In this document: piece after piece, positions 39,962 through 49,105 of the stretch
Layout of the letters: each line of letters opens with the position of its first letter
Position numbering within the stretch: the first letter of the stretch is position 1
Assembly (NCBI RefSeq): GCF_021403115.1
Contig: NZ_JAJSSH010000014.1
Coordinates: forward strand, 42,699-106,698
DNA from: Sphingobium sufflavum
GTDB taxonomy: Bacteria; Pseudomonadota; Alphaproteobacteria; Sphingomonadales; Sphingomonadaceae
Direction: 5' to 3'
Length of the DNA stretch: 64,000 bases
Translations under genes and position numbers: made by a program
Notes under the pieces: generated by a model
Seen by the model: the letters and a program-made list of their open reading frames with translations, nothing else
What the model was told of the DNA's origin: nothing
The model's database searches: none

Positions 39962-42328
39962 TCAGACCCGCTCCAACAGGGCATCCATCCAGCGACCGGC
40001 CTCGCCCTCCGCGACCAGTTCGTCGAACAACCTGACCGTTTCCTCGCGGCCCGACAGGATGGTCAGCAGTTGCTTTTCATTGGTGAGGTTCAGGCGCGCC
40101 ACGACACTGTCATTGCCATGCTTGATGAGGAAGCAATGGGCATTGTCCGGCAATGTCCTGACCAGATCATATTCATGCTGGGTAAGGCCGAAACCGTCCA
40201 TATAATCCTCAGCCCGCGCTTTGGGATTGATCATGAATATCTGCGTCGCCGCCTGTTCGATGATGGCGCTGGCGATCTGGCTCTCCAGCGCATCCTGCGC
40301 GCTCTGCGTCGCGAAACCGACGATGCCGTTGCGCTTGCGGATTGTCTTTTCCCAATCCTTGATGCGGCGCACGAATATCTCATCGTCCAGCGCCTTCCAG
40401 CCCTCATCCACCACGATGATCGCAGGCGTGCCGTCCAGACGCTGTTCGACCCGATGGAAGAAATACAGCAGCGCAGGCGTGCGGGCCGCAGGATCGTCCA
40501 GGATCGCGGTCATGTCGAAGCCCACCGTTGCGGCCGACAGGTCCGTCAGATCCTGCTCATTATCGAAAAGCCATGCGCGCTCGCCCTCCCCCCACCAGGG
40601 GCGCATGCGCGAGTAAAGGTCGGCAGCATGGGGCCGGGCATGGCCGCGGAACAATTCGACCAGATAGCACAGCCGCCGCCGTGCGAGAGGCTGCGCGAAA
40701 TTGGCGTCGACGGCGTCCTTGATCGCCTCCGTTTCCGCGACGTCCACGCCGCCCGCCAACAGGCCCAGCCATTCGATCAGGAAATGCCGGTTGGCCGCAG
40801 TATCCTCGATCTGGAGCGGGTTGAGGCCCGATGCAGCACCGGGTCGCAGCCGATCATATTGCCCGCCGATGGCACGGACGAACAATTCCGCCCCGCGATC
40901 CTTGTCGAAGAGAACGATACGCGGCGAAAACCGGCGCGCCTGGGCGAGCAGGAAGTTGAGAACGACGGTCTTTCCCGACCCCGATGGCCCGATGATCGTG
41001 AAATTGCCGAGGTCATTCTGGTGAAAGCTGAAGAAATAGGGACCGGCCGCAGTCGTCTCGAACAGGGTCACGGCATCGCCCCAATGATTGCCATGCGGCC
41101 GTCCGACAGGGAAGTTATGAAGGCTGGCCAGACCCGCGAAATTGGCGGTCGAAACCAACCCCTTGCGCGCGATATATTTGAAATTCGCGGGGAATTGCGC
41201 CCAGAATGCGGGTTCGAGAGCAATCTCCTCCCGAACTGCCACGATGCCAAGGTCAGCCAGTGCGGCGGTTACCTCCGCCACCGCGCCATCGACATCCTCC
41301 AGCCCATCCCCCCAGACCGTGATCGTCGTATGATGTTCCCCAAAGTTCGCGCGCCCCGCCGCGACCCTGTCCTTTGCAGACGACAGCTCCTCACGCAGGG
41401 AAACCGCCTCGTCCTCCGCCGAGCGCATGCGCCGCAACGTCAGGTTCATCCGGTTGATCGCAGCCACCTGTTCCACGAAAGCAAAGGAATGGCTGACGGT
41501 CATTTCAAGTGGCATGCGATATAGTTCGTCGAACATACCCGGCAGCGTCTGTGACGGATAATCCTTGATGGAGATGATCGCGCCATATTTGCGACCATGA
41601 CCGCCCGCCGGTCCCAGTTCGAAAGCATCCTGCCCGAAACTGACCCGGCGGAAGGGGATATGATGGCCAAGGTCAGCATGGGGCAGGACCATGGGCCGCA
41701 TCTCCGCATTGAAGAGGCAGGACAGAAATTCCAGCGGCTCCGATCGCAGGCCCTTGTCGGTCGAATGGATGGATAGCAGCCGGGGCCGATAGGCGCCCAG
41801 GGTAGCGATGATTGCCTGCGTCGCACCGTCCAGTGCGCGCCTGTCCGCTGCCAGGGCAGCACTACGCTCCGTCGTGCCGCCACCCATCATCCCGCGCAAC
41901 CTGTCCAGCAGGCCGGCACCGCCGCGCGCCGGCCTGCGGATGATCGTCAGAAACAGGTCGTTCACATACATCTGGCGCGCGGCCAGGCGCTGTCGCCAGC
42001 GTTCGTCGAGATGGCGGGAAAAATCGTCAGGAAACGCCCCATCCAGCGTCACATCCGCCCGGCGCCGGACAACATGATGGTAAAGTGCAAAACGGGAAGA
42101 GCCGACGGCTTGCAGCATCGCGTCGCGCAAATGCGCACGATAATTCAGCTCGTCAGTATCCGTGGTCTCGAAATGCAGGCCCTCGACACGAATCGTCTGC
42201 ATCAACATGCCGTCGCGCGTTTCCAGCGTCGTGGCGTCGATATGCCGTGCATAGGGCAGATGCGTGCCCGCGGGTTTTTCGCGCCGGATAACGCGGGGAT
42301 CGTCCGTCACGGGCGGTAGGAGTTGCAT
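39962..42328 (-). CDS. virB4: VirB4-type T4SS ATPase
   Basis: The protein of about 788 residues is the large essential T4SS ATPase. The N-terminal CagE/TrbE/VirB domain contains RPHGNHWGDAVTLFETTAAGPYFFSFH-type sequence. Walker A is GPSGSGKTVVLNFLL (about 443-457), Walker B is AIIVVDEGWKALDDE (about 634-648), and RKRNGIVGFATQSAQDALES is the conserved motif after it. I start at MQLLPPVTDDPRV; a start 18 codons upstream would overlap virB3 by 76 bp rather than 22 bp. The ATPase is intact, so the system may be functional. Confidence 0.94.
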   Translation of the reverse strand: MQLLPPVTDDPRVIRREKPAGTHLPYARHIDATTLETRDGMLMQTIRVEGLHFETTDTDELNYRAHLRDAMLQAVGSSRFALYHHVVRRRADVTLDGAFPDDFSRHLDERWRQRLAARQMYVNDLFLTIIRRPARGGAGLLDRLRGMMGGGTTERSAALAADRRALDGATQAIIATLGAYRPRLLSIHSTDKGLRSEPLEFLSCLFNAEMRPMVLPHADLGHHIPFRRVSFGQDAFELGPAGGHGRKYGAIISIKDYPSQTLPGMFDELYRMPLEMTVSHSFAFVEQVAAINRMNLTLRRMRSAEDEAVSLREELSSAKDRVAAGRANFGEHHTTITVWGDGLEDVDGAVAEVTAALADLGIVAVREEIALEPAFWAQFPANFKYIARKGLVSTANFAGLASLHNFPVGRPHGNHWGDAVTLFETTAAGPYFFSFHQNDLGNFTIIGPSGSGKTVVLNFLLAQARRFSPRIVLFDKDRGAELFVRAIGGQYDRLRPGAASGLNPLQIEDTAANRHFLIEWLGLLAGGVDVAETEAIKDAVDANFAQPLARRRLCYLVELFRGHARPHAADLYSRMRPWWGEGERAWLFDNEQDLTDLSAATVGFDMTAILDDPAARTPALLYFFHRVEQRLDGTPAIIVVDEGWKALDDEIFVRRIKDWEKTIRKRNGIVGFATQSAQDALESQIASAIIEQAATQIFMINPKARAEDYMDGFGLTQHEYDLVRTLPDNAHCFLIKHGNDSVVARLNLTNEKQLLTILSGREETVRLFDELVAEGEAGRWMDALLERV

Positions 42329-42594
42329 CCCCACACCGCATGATTGGCGACCCGCGGGCAGCGGCCGACACGAGCAATCCACAGGTCGAAAAAGCGCGGC
42401 TCACGCAGGCATAGCACCATGCCTGCGCCATGCAACGCCAACGCCCCGCCAATGGCCCAGAAGGATTTGAAGATGAGGAACAATTCCACCGCGACGATGC
42501 AATTGGCGATGAAAAAACTATAGGTCACGCCCGCGAACATCTGGGGCCGGGTCAGCGCAACGAAAACCGTCTGGCGCTCCAGGACTGCCGTCAT
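42307..42594 (-). CDS. virB3: VirB3-type T4SS membrane protein
   Basis: The 95-residue protein has the VirB3 pattern: a short N-terminus with VFVALTRPQMFAGVTYSFF, then hydrophobic stretches that read as one long or two short helices (about 25-62), and the terminal block LREPRFFDLWIARVGRCP. It associates with VirB4 at the inner membrane. It lies 10 bp after virB2, and its 3' end overlaps the proposed virB4 start by 22 bp. Confidence 0.9.
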   Translation of the reverse strand: MTAVLERQTVFVALTRPQMFAGVTYSFFIANCIVAVELFLIFKSFWAIGGALALHGAGMVLCLREPRFFDLWIARVGRCPRVANHAVWGCNSYRP

Positions 42595-42604
42595 CGCCCC
42601 GCCC

Positions 42605-42934
42605 TCACCCGCCGACCGCGGCGGAGCGAATACCCGCGACGATAGTGCCTGCGCCGAACAGGATGAAGCAGCCGAGAATTACGACAGCGCCATGACGCCA
42701 GTTGACCCGACCTGTCAGCATGAGAAAGCCAACAGAGGCAACAGCAATGACAGCCACCACGGTCGCCACCGTGCCGAGCAACGTCCCCTGGAGCCAATTC
42801 ACGGCGTTGACGAGAACCGACGATCCAGCCGGATCGGCCAGAATCTGGGCATGGGCTGGCGTTGCCGTCGTCAGGATGGAAGCAAAGATTGCGCCGATCT
42901 TGTCCATTATACGACGGGGCACAAATTTCTCCAT
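42605..42934 (-). CDS. virB2: VirB2-type T4SS pilin
   Basis: The protein of about 109 residues has a signal peptide ending TTATPAHA|Q, then two long hydrophobic helices (LLGTVATVVAVIAVASVGFLM and GAVVILGCFILFGAGTIVAG) separated by the short basic loop TGRVNWRHG, the pilin architecture of VirB2/TrbC. It is the first gene of the operon. The start is uncertain: candidates at 42961, 42934 and 42907 are in frame, and none has a good ribosome-binding site. I chose MEKFVPRRIMDK because it gives a basic n-region. Confidence 0.88.
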   Translation of the reverse strand: MEKFVPRRIMDKIGAIFASILTTATPAHAQILADPAGSSVLVNAVNWLQGTLLGTVATVVAVIAVASVGFLMLTGRVNWRHGAVVILGCFILFGAGTIVAGIRSAAVGG

Positions 42935-43236
42935 ATTTGCCGCGATTGTCATGACTGGCACAGGCCAAGCGGCAACGCCAGCCCCTTCACCCTACTTCCT
43001 GACGAAACAGAGATCCGAAGCCTTTACTGTCGAAGCGCGATGCCTTGAGGAACTAGCGTCCGGCAATCTGCACCGATTCGTTTGAACACTCGATACGGAC
43101 GCAACTGGCCCCTGAACTATAATAGGACAATATTTCCGGTATATTATCTCGGATTAATACTGCTTATCTTGTCCCCTCACCTACTCCGTGGCAATATCCG
43201 CCAGCGCCGTAAAAGACGAGGCATGGGAGAAAGCAT
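42935..43236. other. Divergent upstream region of the T4SS operon and the beta-helix gene
   Basis: About 300 bp. The segment 43080-43170 is notably AT-rich and contains TATAAT at 43118-43123, but no well-spaced -35 partner on either strand. It probably carries promoters for both virB2 (minus) and the beta-helix gene (plus). GGGAGAAAG just before 43237 is the ribosome-binding site of the latter. Confidence 0.45.
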
Positions 43237-44196
43237 ATGAAGGCACTTTACCGGCTCGGATTTGCGAGCACCGCAATATTGGGTGGACTTTGGCTCGCGA
43301 CCCCAGCCTCCGCCCAGGCCACGCGGACATGGATTTCCGGTGTCGGTGACGACGCCAATCCGTGCAGTCGGACCGCACCCTGCAAGACATTCGCAGGCGC
43401 CATCTCGAAAACAGCTGCGGGAGGTGAAATAGATTGCCTTGATCCGGGCGGTTTCGGAACCGTCACGATTGTCAAGGCCATCACTCTCAACTGTCTTGGC
43501 CCCAGCAACGGCGGCATATTGAGTTCCTCCACCAATGGCATAGTCGTCAATGCCGGAGCCGATGACGACATCTATCTCATCGGCATCGACATCCATGGTG
43601 GTTCCACAGGCCTCAATGGCATCCGCTTCCTCGCCGGTGGATCGCTGACTCTCAAACATGTTGCCATCAAGGGCACCCGATACAACGGGATTGAGTTCGC
43701 TCCGACGGGCACGTCCACATTGATCGTGGAGGACACCCTGATCGCCAACACCGGACAGGACGGCGCAACCTATGCCGGCATTCAGCTTCGTCCGACCGGA
43801 GCCGGCGTTGCAAAGCTGTTGGTAGAGCGCAGCCAGATCCTGACCGGCAGATATGGCATTATCGCCGATGGCACAGGCACCACCGGCAAGATCAACGGCG
43901 TCGTCAATGACAGCAGCATCAGCGGCAACGTCCAGAATGGCATCACGACCAGCATCGGCACCGCGAGCAACGCCACCCTCACCGTGAACAACGCCATCAT
44001 TGCCGGCAACGGCAACAATGGGCTTGCCGCGTCCGGCATAAACGCCGGGCTGCTGGTCGGCAACACCAGTGTCTATGGCAATGGCGGCGGAATATTTGCC
44101 ACCGCCGGCTCGGCCATCGTTTCCTATGGCACCAACAGGGTAAACGGCAACAACGGCAACGACGGTGCTTTCACAACGACAATCCCACAGAAATGA
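43237..44196 (+). CDS. Secreted right-handed beta-helix protein
   Basis: The 319-residue protein has a signal peptide cleaved after PASAQA. The start of the mature chain (RTWISGVGDDANPCSRTAPC, then KTFAGAISKTAAGGEIDCL) matches a widespread parallel beta-helix family. Repeats rich in Gly, Asn, Ile and Val follow, for example IDIHGGSTGLNGIRFL, VNNAIIAGNGNNGLAASG and NTSVYGNGGG. It is exported by Sec and likely extracellular or surface-bound. No catalytic lyase residues can be assigned. It is divergent from the T4SS operon. A good ribosome-binding site, GGGAGAAAG, precedes the ATG. Confidence 0.85.
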   Translation: MKALYRLGFASTAILGGLWLATPASAQATRTWISGVGDDANPCSRTAPCKTFAGAISKTAAGGEIDCLDPGGFGTVTIVKAITLNCLGPSNGGILSSSTNGIVVNAGADDDIYLIGIDIHGGSTGLNGIRFLAGGSLTLKHVAIKGTRYNGIEFAPTGTSTLIVEDTLIANTGQDGATYAGIQLRPTGAGVAKLLVERSQILTGRYGIIADGTGTTGKINGVVNDSSISGNVQNGITTSIGTASNATLTVNNAIIAGNGNNGLAASGINAGLLVGNTSVYGNGGGIFATAGSAIVSYGTNRVNGNNGNDGAFTTTIPQK

Positions 44197-44208
44197 TATG
44201 AGGCCTGT

Positions 44209-44246
44209 CGCCTTGCCGGTGGCATATTCACTCCACCGGCAAGGCG
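44209..44246. terminator. Strong bidirectional hairpin between convergent genes
   Basis: CGCCTTGCCGGTGG (44209-44222) and CCACCGGCAAGGCG (44233-44246) form a perfect 14-bp stem with a 10-nt loop. It sits between the stop codons of the beta-helix gene and the convergent glycosyltransferase fusion. There is no clear T-tract on either side. The position suggests transcript termination or 3'-end protection for both genes. Confidence 0.7.
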
Positions 44247-44277
44247 ATGTGATATTGAAGGGTCTACAGACACGGGC

Positions 44278-45876
44278 CTAAAGACGCCGCAACCATCCAT
44301 TCGGATTATAGGTCGCGTTGCGACCGTAGAAATCGCTCAGCCGCGTATCGAGTTGATAGCTATTGGTTTCCCGCACGAGAAAGTCTGAAACGGCCCGGTT
44401 GGGGCCATTCTCATACTGGCGATAATGATCGCCACCCATATGATTAACCACCCCGTCCTCGACAACGATATAGTCACCCGGCTCCAATTTCGGGTGAAAG
44501 AATTCGAGAACAGCCAGGGCGTGGTGATAATGGTGGCTGCTGTCTTCCACGACCAGCCAGGGCCGCGGGCAAGAGGCCAACAGCACATCGGTAAGGCAGC
44601 CACCAAGTTCCGCAGCATCGCCCGTCAATATAGAAATACGCGGATCGCTAAACCCGACCTGCGGATCGATATCCACTGAAATCACGCGCGGAGCCTCCGT
44701 CCCGTGCGCCGACATCATATCCGCAAACCAGAGTGCCGACCCTCCAAATCGACAACCAATCTCTATCACCGTCCGGGGACGTAATTGCGAGAGAAGTTGA
44801 AGATACAGGCCGATGTCGAGGGGACTTTTCAAAAAGCGGACGTCACGATACACGGTTTGCATAACGCCATCCTGCATCCGATCCAGAACCGCACCCGGTA
44901 TGGCCGTCTCGAACGTGCGAGGTCCGTCCGGACCATATACGGGCAATGCCACTGGGTCCAATGAAGGACCGGACGCTTCCCCCATCAATTTTGCGAAAGA
45001 CTCCCTGATCGAGGGACGAGCCGCCGGATGAAGCCTGCCAATCACCAGCGGCTCGACCTGCGGCGCCTCGTAATTCTTACCGCGAATGGCGACATATTCC
45101 GTATGGAACATATCCCAGGGCGATTCCCTGCTGTTGGTGGCCACGCCGCCATGCACCTGATGGAAGGTCGCTTCGCCCATCAACAGGACCAACCTGCCCT
45201 CCGGGTCTGCGCATAATCTTTCCCAAATATCGAGATTAGCCAATCCGCCACCCGGCGCTACGAACCGAGGGTCATAGCCGCCCAACTCGCTCCAGTGCGA
45301 CCGTGACAGGAACAGCGCATTGGTTTCGGCGGGCGTGGTGAACCAGCCCTGCGACGAGGAACCGGCAAAAACGGAAATATCGTAGAGACGATAGGGATCC
45401 TCTTCCCAATTGATCGCCTCCAGCAACCGGTCCTCCACCTGCTGGTCATAGCCCGCCTGTACGCTGCGCATCTGGACGTCCGGGCCAAGGTGAAAGGCGA
45501 GAGACCCCACGATGGCGCGAGGGTGAATGCGCGACGCTTCGAGAGCAGCCGCCAGCAATCCCGGCGATGCCATGCGGGCGCCGTCGATCAACACACCGAC
45601 GACCTCCCCCCGCGCTTCGTCCAAGGCGAGATTGATGGCGGGCACCGGCGACACCGTTGGATCTGGCACCACGATCAGCCGGGCATTTGGCGACCATTGC
45701 CGGACGTCTTCAGCCGAAGGCGGCCGTGACGAGCCATTGTCCACCACCAAAATCTCGTAGTCCGCTTCTGATATGCCGCGCTGGAGAGCCGGTGATAGAC
45801 TGCGGATCGTGCGCGGCAGTTCCCGGCTCATATTATACCCGACAACCACCACGGAAAGTTTCAACGGCCCAGTCAT
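44278..45876 (-). CDS. Fusion: GT2 glycosyltransferase and CmcI-like methyltransferase/hydroxylase domain
   Basis: The 532-residue protein joins two enzymes. Residues about 6-260 are a GT-A glycosyltransferase (LSVVVVGYNMSRELPRTIRS, YEILVVDNGSS, then VGVLIDGARM in the metal-binding region and LGGYDPRFVAPGGGLANLDIW). Residues about 345-532 are a SAM-fold domain like CmcI and rhamnosyl O-methyltransferases (RTVIEIGCRFGGSALWFADM, VISVDID, WLVVEDSSHHYHHAL, IVVEDGVVNHMGG). A plausible role is adding a sugar and methylating it on a surface glycan; this is inference. It overlaps the upstream double methyltransferase gene by 4 bp. The GT motif is D-G-A rather than a clean DxD. Confidence 0.83.
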   Translation of the reverse strand: MTGPLKLSVVVVGYNMSRELPRTIRSLSPALQRGISEADYEILVVDNGSSRPPSAEDVRQWSPNARLIVVPDPTVSPVPAINLALDEARGEVVGVLIDGARMASPGLLAAALEASRIHPRAIVGSLAFHLGPDVQMRSVQAGYDQQVEDRLLEAINWEEDPYRLYDISVFAGSSSQGWFTTPAETNALFLSRSHWSELGGYDPRFVAPGGGLANLDIWERLCADPEGRLVLLMGEATFHQVHGGVATNSRESPWDMFHTEYVAIRGKNYEAPQVEPLVIGRLHPAARPSIRESFAKLMGEASGPSLDPVALPVYGPDGPRTFETAIPGAVLDRMQDGVMQTVYRDVRFLKSPLDIGLYLQLLSQLRPRTVIEIGCRFGGSALWFADMMSAHGTEAPRVISVDIDPQVGFSDPRISILTGDAAELGGCLTDVLLASCPRPWLVVEDSSHHYHHALAVLEFFHPKLEPGDYIVVEDGVVNHMGGDHYRQYENGPNRAVSDFLVRETNSYQLDTRLSDFYGRNATYNPNGWLRRL

Positions 45877-47198
45877 TCGGACGACCCCGGCCGTCCGGCG
45901 ACAGACAAGTCACGCAAAGCTCCGGGCCGGTCCTGCCCCGCAACCAAAGCCTCGATGAAATGCACATAGGGCGAACCGATGGGAGAGGTCGTTTCCTGCC
46001 GACTCAGTATTTCATCTGGCGGACCGCCCCATGACAAAGCTTCGCGGACGATCGGATTATAGAAATCCCATAGCACACGGTTGGCGGGGTCTAGCCCGCC
46101 GATCAGGAGACACCCCGACGGTGTTGTGTCTAGCGTAACCAGAGTAAGATCGGGCCGATATTTCCGCAATACCGGCACAAGCTTCCACACGTCCCCTGTC
46201 CACACCCGGCTTTCCCGGTCGCGTTTGGCCTGGATCGGATGATTGGGCAGTATATCGTCAACCGCCACGAGCACGCCCGGTGCCGCGTACTGCTCGACAT
46301 GCATGAAGTCACGCAGCGCAGCCTCGAACAGATGCAGACCGTCGATGAAGGCGAAGTCGATTGGCGCCTGAATGGCAGTCGTGGCAGCCTCGTCAAAAAA
46401 TGCGTCGCTAGTCTGTGCGAAGATACGGGTCGTCTCCGGCAGTTCAACGGTCAGGGCAGGCTGCGGATCGACACCGACGGCAGGCCCGGTGGCAAGCGCC
46501 AGGCTGCGGCCATGCCGTATTCCGATTTCGAGATAGGATTGCGGACGCAGCGCCTCCTGCAAATCCCGCAACACGCACAGATAATCCAGTTGCCCCTGCA
46601 CCTTCTCCTCTCCCTCGGTTCCGGGCAGGATATCCTCCGGCGCCGTTACGATTTTTTCAGGCAATGGCTCGGCAAACGGCGGTGCGCCATGTCGCTGGAA
46701 CACGCCAACCAGATCTTTCCACGGCCCGCGCGGATCCTGCCAAAGGTCGATCAGGGCGCAGTTGGCATAGCGCGCCAGAGCACGATAGGCATCCGGGTAG
46801 AAGCGATAACAATCGACCGGGTAGCGATGTTCTGGTCCGCTGGAAGGCGCGATGAGGAAGACATAGCCGCCTGGCCGGACCACCCGCATCATCTCCGCGA
46901 AGGTGAGCCAGAAAAACTCGCAATGTTCGAGCATCTGACCGGAGATCACAATGTCCATGGACTGGTCGTCGAGCGGGAAACGATAGGAATCCTGAAAGAC
47001 CAGTTGGGCATTTGATGTCGCATCGATGTCCGATGCCGTATATTTGAACCGCGGGTGGCAGAAAATATCACGATAGCTGCCATTCACGTCGGAGCCACCC
47101 ACATCGAGCAAGCGGACCACGTCCTGCTGCTCAATGGCGCTACCCTCGATATAGCGAGCGTAGCATTTTTGCATATTTTCATAAGACGATGCGTGCAT
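45873..47198 (-). CDS. Protein with two SAM-dependent methyltransferase domains
   Basis: The protein of about 441 residues has two Rossmann methyltransferase domains. The first has motif I LLDVGGSDVNGSYRDIF, then DDQSMDIVISGQMLEHCEFF and MMRVVRPGGYVFLIAP. The second, of the Methyltransf_24 type, has SYLEIGIRHGRSLALATG and DFAFIDGLHLFEAALRDFM. The start is uncertain: ATG at 47198 (MHASSYENMQKC) has an AGG 5 bp upstream, while a TTG at 47291 would add 31 residues. It is co-translated with the GT-methyltransferase fusion, suggesting a shared glycan-modification task. Confidence 0.8.
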   Translation of the reverse strand: MHASSYENMQKCYARYIEGSAIEQQDVVRLLDVGGSDVNGSYRDIFCHPRFKYTASDIDATSNAQLVFQDSYRFPLDDQSMDIVISGQMLEHCEFFWLTFAEMMRVVRPGGYVFLIAPSSGPEHRYPVDCYRFYPDAYRALARYANCALIDLWQDPRGPWKDLVGVFQRHGAPPFAEPLPEKIVTAPEDILPGTEGEEKVQGQLDYLCVLRDLQEALRPQSYLEIGIRHGRSLALATGPAVGVDPQPALTVELPETTRIFAQTSDAFFDEAATTAIQAPIDFAFIDGLHLFEAALRDFMHVEQYAAPGVLVAVDDILPNHPIQAKRDRESRVWTGDVWKLVPVLRKYRPDLTLVTLDTTPSGCLLIGGLDPANRVLWDFYNPIVREALSWGGPPDEILSRQETTSPIGSPYVHFIEALVAGQDRPGALRDLSVAGRPGSSE

Positions 47199-47438
47199 GG
47201 CCTGAATTTCAGCTCCCGTGAAAGAGCTGTGATAGAATCTTTCCGTTACAAGACAACCGCCGATTTCGCTGAGTCCTTGAGCAGCTGGCAACTGCCAGCG
47301 TCATTCGCGGGTCGAGACATTTCACCATGGCAGGCATCACATGAAAAGACCGCTTGGCATGGCAAATGCACCTTGCAATTAATGACTGATTGTTTAGCGC
47401 TATGCCCCCAAATACAGCGGCTCCAAAGGCGGATTGAC
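47199..47438. promoter_or_regulatory. Divergent regulatory region between methyltransferase gene and rfbC
   Basis: About 240 bp. It contains the 16-bp palindrome GCTGGCAACTGCCAGC at 47284-47299 (7-bp arms around AC), which could be a regulator-binding site. TTGCAA at 47373 lies in an AT-rich stretch before rfbC, but no convincing -10 box is spaced from it. If the methyltransferase starts at TTG 47291, the palindrome would partly overlap its 5' end. Confidence 0.4.
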
Positions 47439-48008
47439 GTGTCTAACCCAGTAAAACTCATACAGCCGCGCCGCTTCGCGGACTCGCGCGGCTGGTTCTC
47501 GGAAACCTATGTGGACACGCGCTGGGCCGGGTTCGGCGTCGATGTGCCCTTCGTTCAGGACAACCACAGCTTTTCCGCACCCACAGGTACGATCCGGGGC
47601 ATCCATTTCCAGTCCCCGCCCCATGCACAGGCCAAGCTGGTCCGCTGCGTGCGCGGCAGCATCGTCGACTATGCGGTCGACCTGCGGAAGGGATCGCCGA
47701 CCTATGGCCAGCATGTGTCTGCCGAACTGAGCGCCGAGAATGGCAGCCAGTTGTTCGTCCCCGTCGGCTTTGGTCATGCCTTTGTCACGCTGGAGCCGGA
47801 TACGGAGGTCGTGTACAAGGTGTCGGACTATTATGCGCCCGATTGCGACGGCGGCATACGGTGGAACTGCCCCGACGTGGGCATCGACTGGCCCCTGCCC
47901 AGCACTGGCCCGGTCCTGTCGCCCAAGGACGATGAACTGCCCGTCCTCGCCGATTTCGATAGCCCTTTTACATATGATGGTAATCCTCTCGGCCCCATTA
48001 CGGCCTGA
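47439..48008 (+). CDS. rfbC: dTDP-4-dehydrorhamnose 3,5-epimerase
   Basis: The 189-residue cupin enzyme catalyses step three of dTDP-L-rhamnose synthesis. Motifs seen are [49 protein letters not shown] and [20 protein letters not shown]. The catalytic His lies in IRGIHFQ. The start appears to be GTG at 47439, with AAAGGCGG upstream. The longer open frame to 47055 lacks family similarity. It is the first gene of the rfbCBDA operon. Confidence 0.95.
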   Translation: MSNPVKLIQPRRFADSRGWFSETYVDTRWAGFGVDVPFVQDNHSFSAPTGTIRGIHFQSPPHAQAKLVRCVRGSIVDYAVDLRKGSPTYGQHVSAELSAENGSQLFVPVGFGHAFVTLEPDTEVVYKVSDYYAPDCDGGIRWNCPDVGIDWPLPSTGPVLSPKDDELPVLADFDSPFTYDGNPLGPITA

Positions 48009-48043
48009 TCGACGCAGACCTCAAAGAGAACAGGAAGAATAGC

Positions 48044-49105
48044 ATGCGGATATTGGTCACTGGTGGCGCTGGCTTCATCGGTTCCGCACTGGTTCGCCAC
48101 CTGATCGGCGACAGTGAGCATGAGGTCTTGAACCTCGACAAGCTGACCTATGCGGGTGTGCTGTCGTCCCTCGCCCCCATCGACCAGGATCCTCGCTATC
48201 GCTTCGTGCAGGGCGATATTTGCGACGCCGAGCTGGTCGCCAAGCTGCTGGCGGAGTTCAGGCCGCAGGTGATCGCGCATCTCGCCGCGGAAAGCCATGT
48301 CGACCGTTCCATCGACGGGCCGGGCGAGTTCATCCAGACCAATGTCGTCGGCACCTTCACCCTGCTGCAACAGGCGCTGGGCTATTGGCAGACGCTGGAG
48401 GGCGAGGCGAAGGCCAGCTTCCGCTTCCACCATATCTCCACCGACGAGGTGTTCGGGTCGCTGGGCGAAACCGGCTATTTCACCGAGACGACCGCCTATG
48501 ACCCGCGCTCGCCCTATAGCTCGTCCAAGGCGGCGTCGGACCATCTCGTGCGCGCCTGGCACCATACCTATGGCCTGCCGGTGCTCGTCACCAACTGCTC
48601 CAACAATTATGGCCCCTATCATTTCCCGGAAAAGCTGATCCCGCTCATCATCATCCGCGCGCTCGCGGGGGAACCGCTGCCCGTCTATGGCGACGGCAGC
48701 AATGTGCGCGACTGGCTGTTCGTGGAGGATCATGCCCGCGCGCTGCGCACCGTGTTCGAGACAGGCGCACCCGGCGAAACCTATAATGTCGGCGGCAATT
48801 CGGAGCGCAAGAACATCGACGTCGTCAACCGCATCTGCGAGACACTGGACAGCCTGCGCCCGCGCGCCGACGGCAAGGGCTATGCCAGCCAGATCAGCTA
48901 TGTGACCGATCGCCCCGGCCATGACCAACGCTACGCCATCGACGCGAGCAAGATCAGGACCGACCTCGGCTGGGAACCGCAGGTCACGTTCGAGGAAGGC
49001 ATCGCCCGCACGGTCCGCTGGTATCTGGACAATGAAAGCTGGTGGCAGACCATCCTCGACAATAAATATGACACCAACCGGCTGGGCCTGAAGACACCCG
49101 CATGA
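48044..49105 (+). CDS. rfbB: dTDP-glucose 4,6-dehydratase
   Basis: The 353-residue extended SDR enzyme performs step two of the dTDP-rhamnose pathway. The NAD-binding site is [20 protein letters not shown], the catalytic block is [19 protein letters not shown] with the YxxxK motif in [15 protein letters not shown], and [18 protein letters not shown] is a family signature. Length is normal. It starts 35 bp after rfbC and its stop overlaps the rfbD start by 4 bp. Confidence 0.97.
   Translation: MRILVTGGAGFIGSALVRHLIGDSEHEVLNLDKLTYAGVLSSLAPIDQDPRYRFVQGDICDAELVAKLLAEFRPQVIAHLAAESHVDRSIDGPGEFIQTNVVGTFTLLQQALGYWQTLEGEAKASFRFHHISTDEVFGSLGETGYFTETTAYDPRSPYSSSKAASDHLVRAWHHTYGLPVLVTNCSNNYGPYHFPEKLIPLIIIRALAGEPLPVYGDGSNVRDWLFVEDHARALRTVFETGAPGETYNVGGNSERKNIDVVNRICETLDSLRPRADGKGYASQISYVTDRPGHDQRYAIDASKIRTDLGWEPQVTFEEGIARTVRWYLDNESWWQTILDNKYDTNRLGLKTPA

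Noticed and set aside
35527..42934. Interpretation of the T4SS operon as part of a conjugative plasmid or ICE
   Set aside because: No relaxase, VirD4, partition, replication or integrase gene is in the window, and the flanks are housekeeping and glycan genes.
43082..43123. TTGAAC and TATAAT as a promoter for the beta-helix gene
   Set aside because: They are 30 bp apart, too far for a sigma-70-type promoter.
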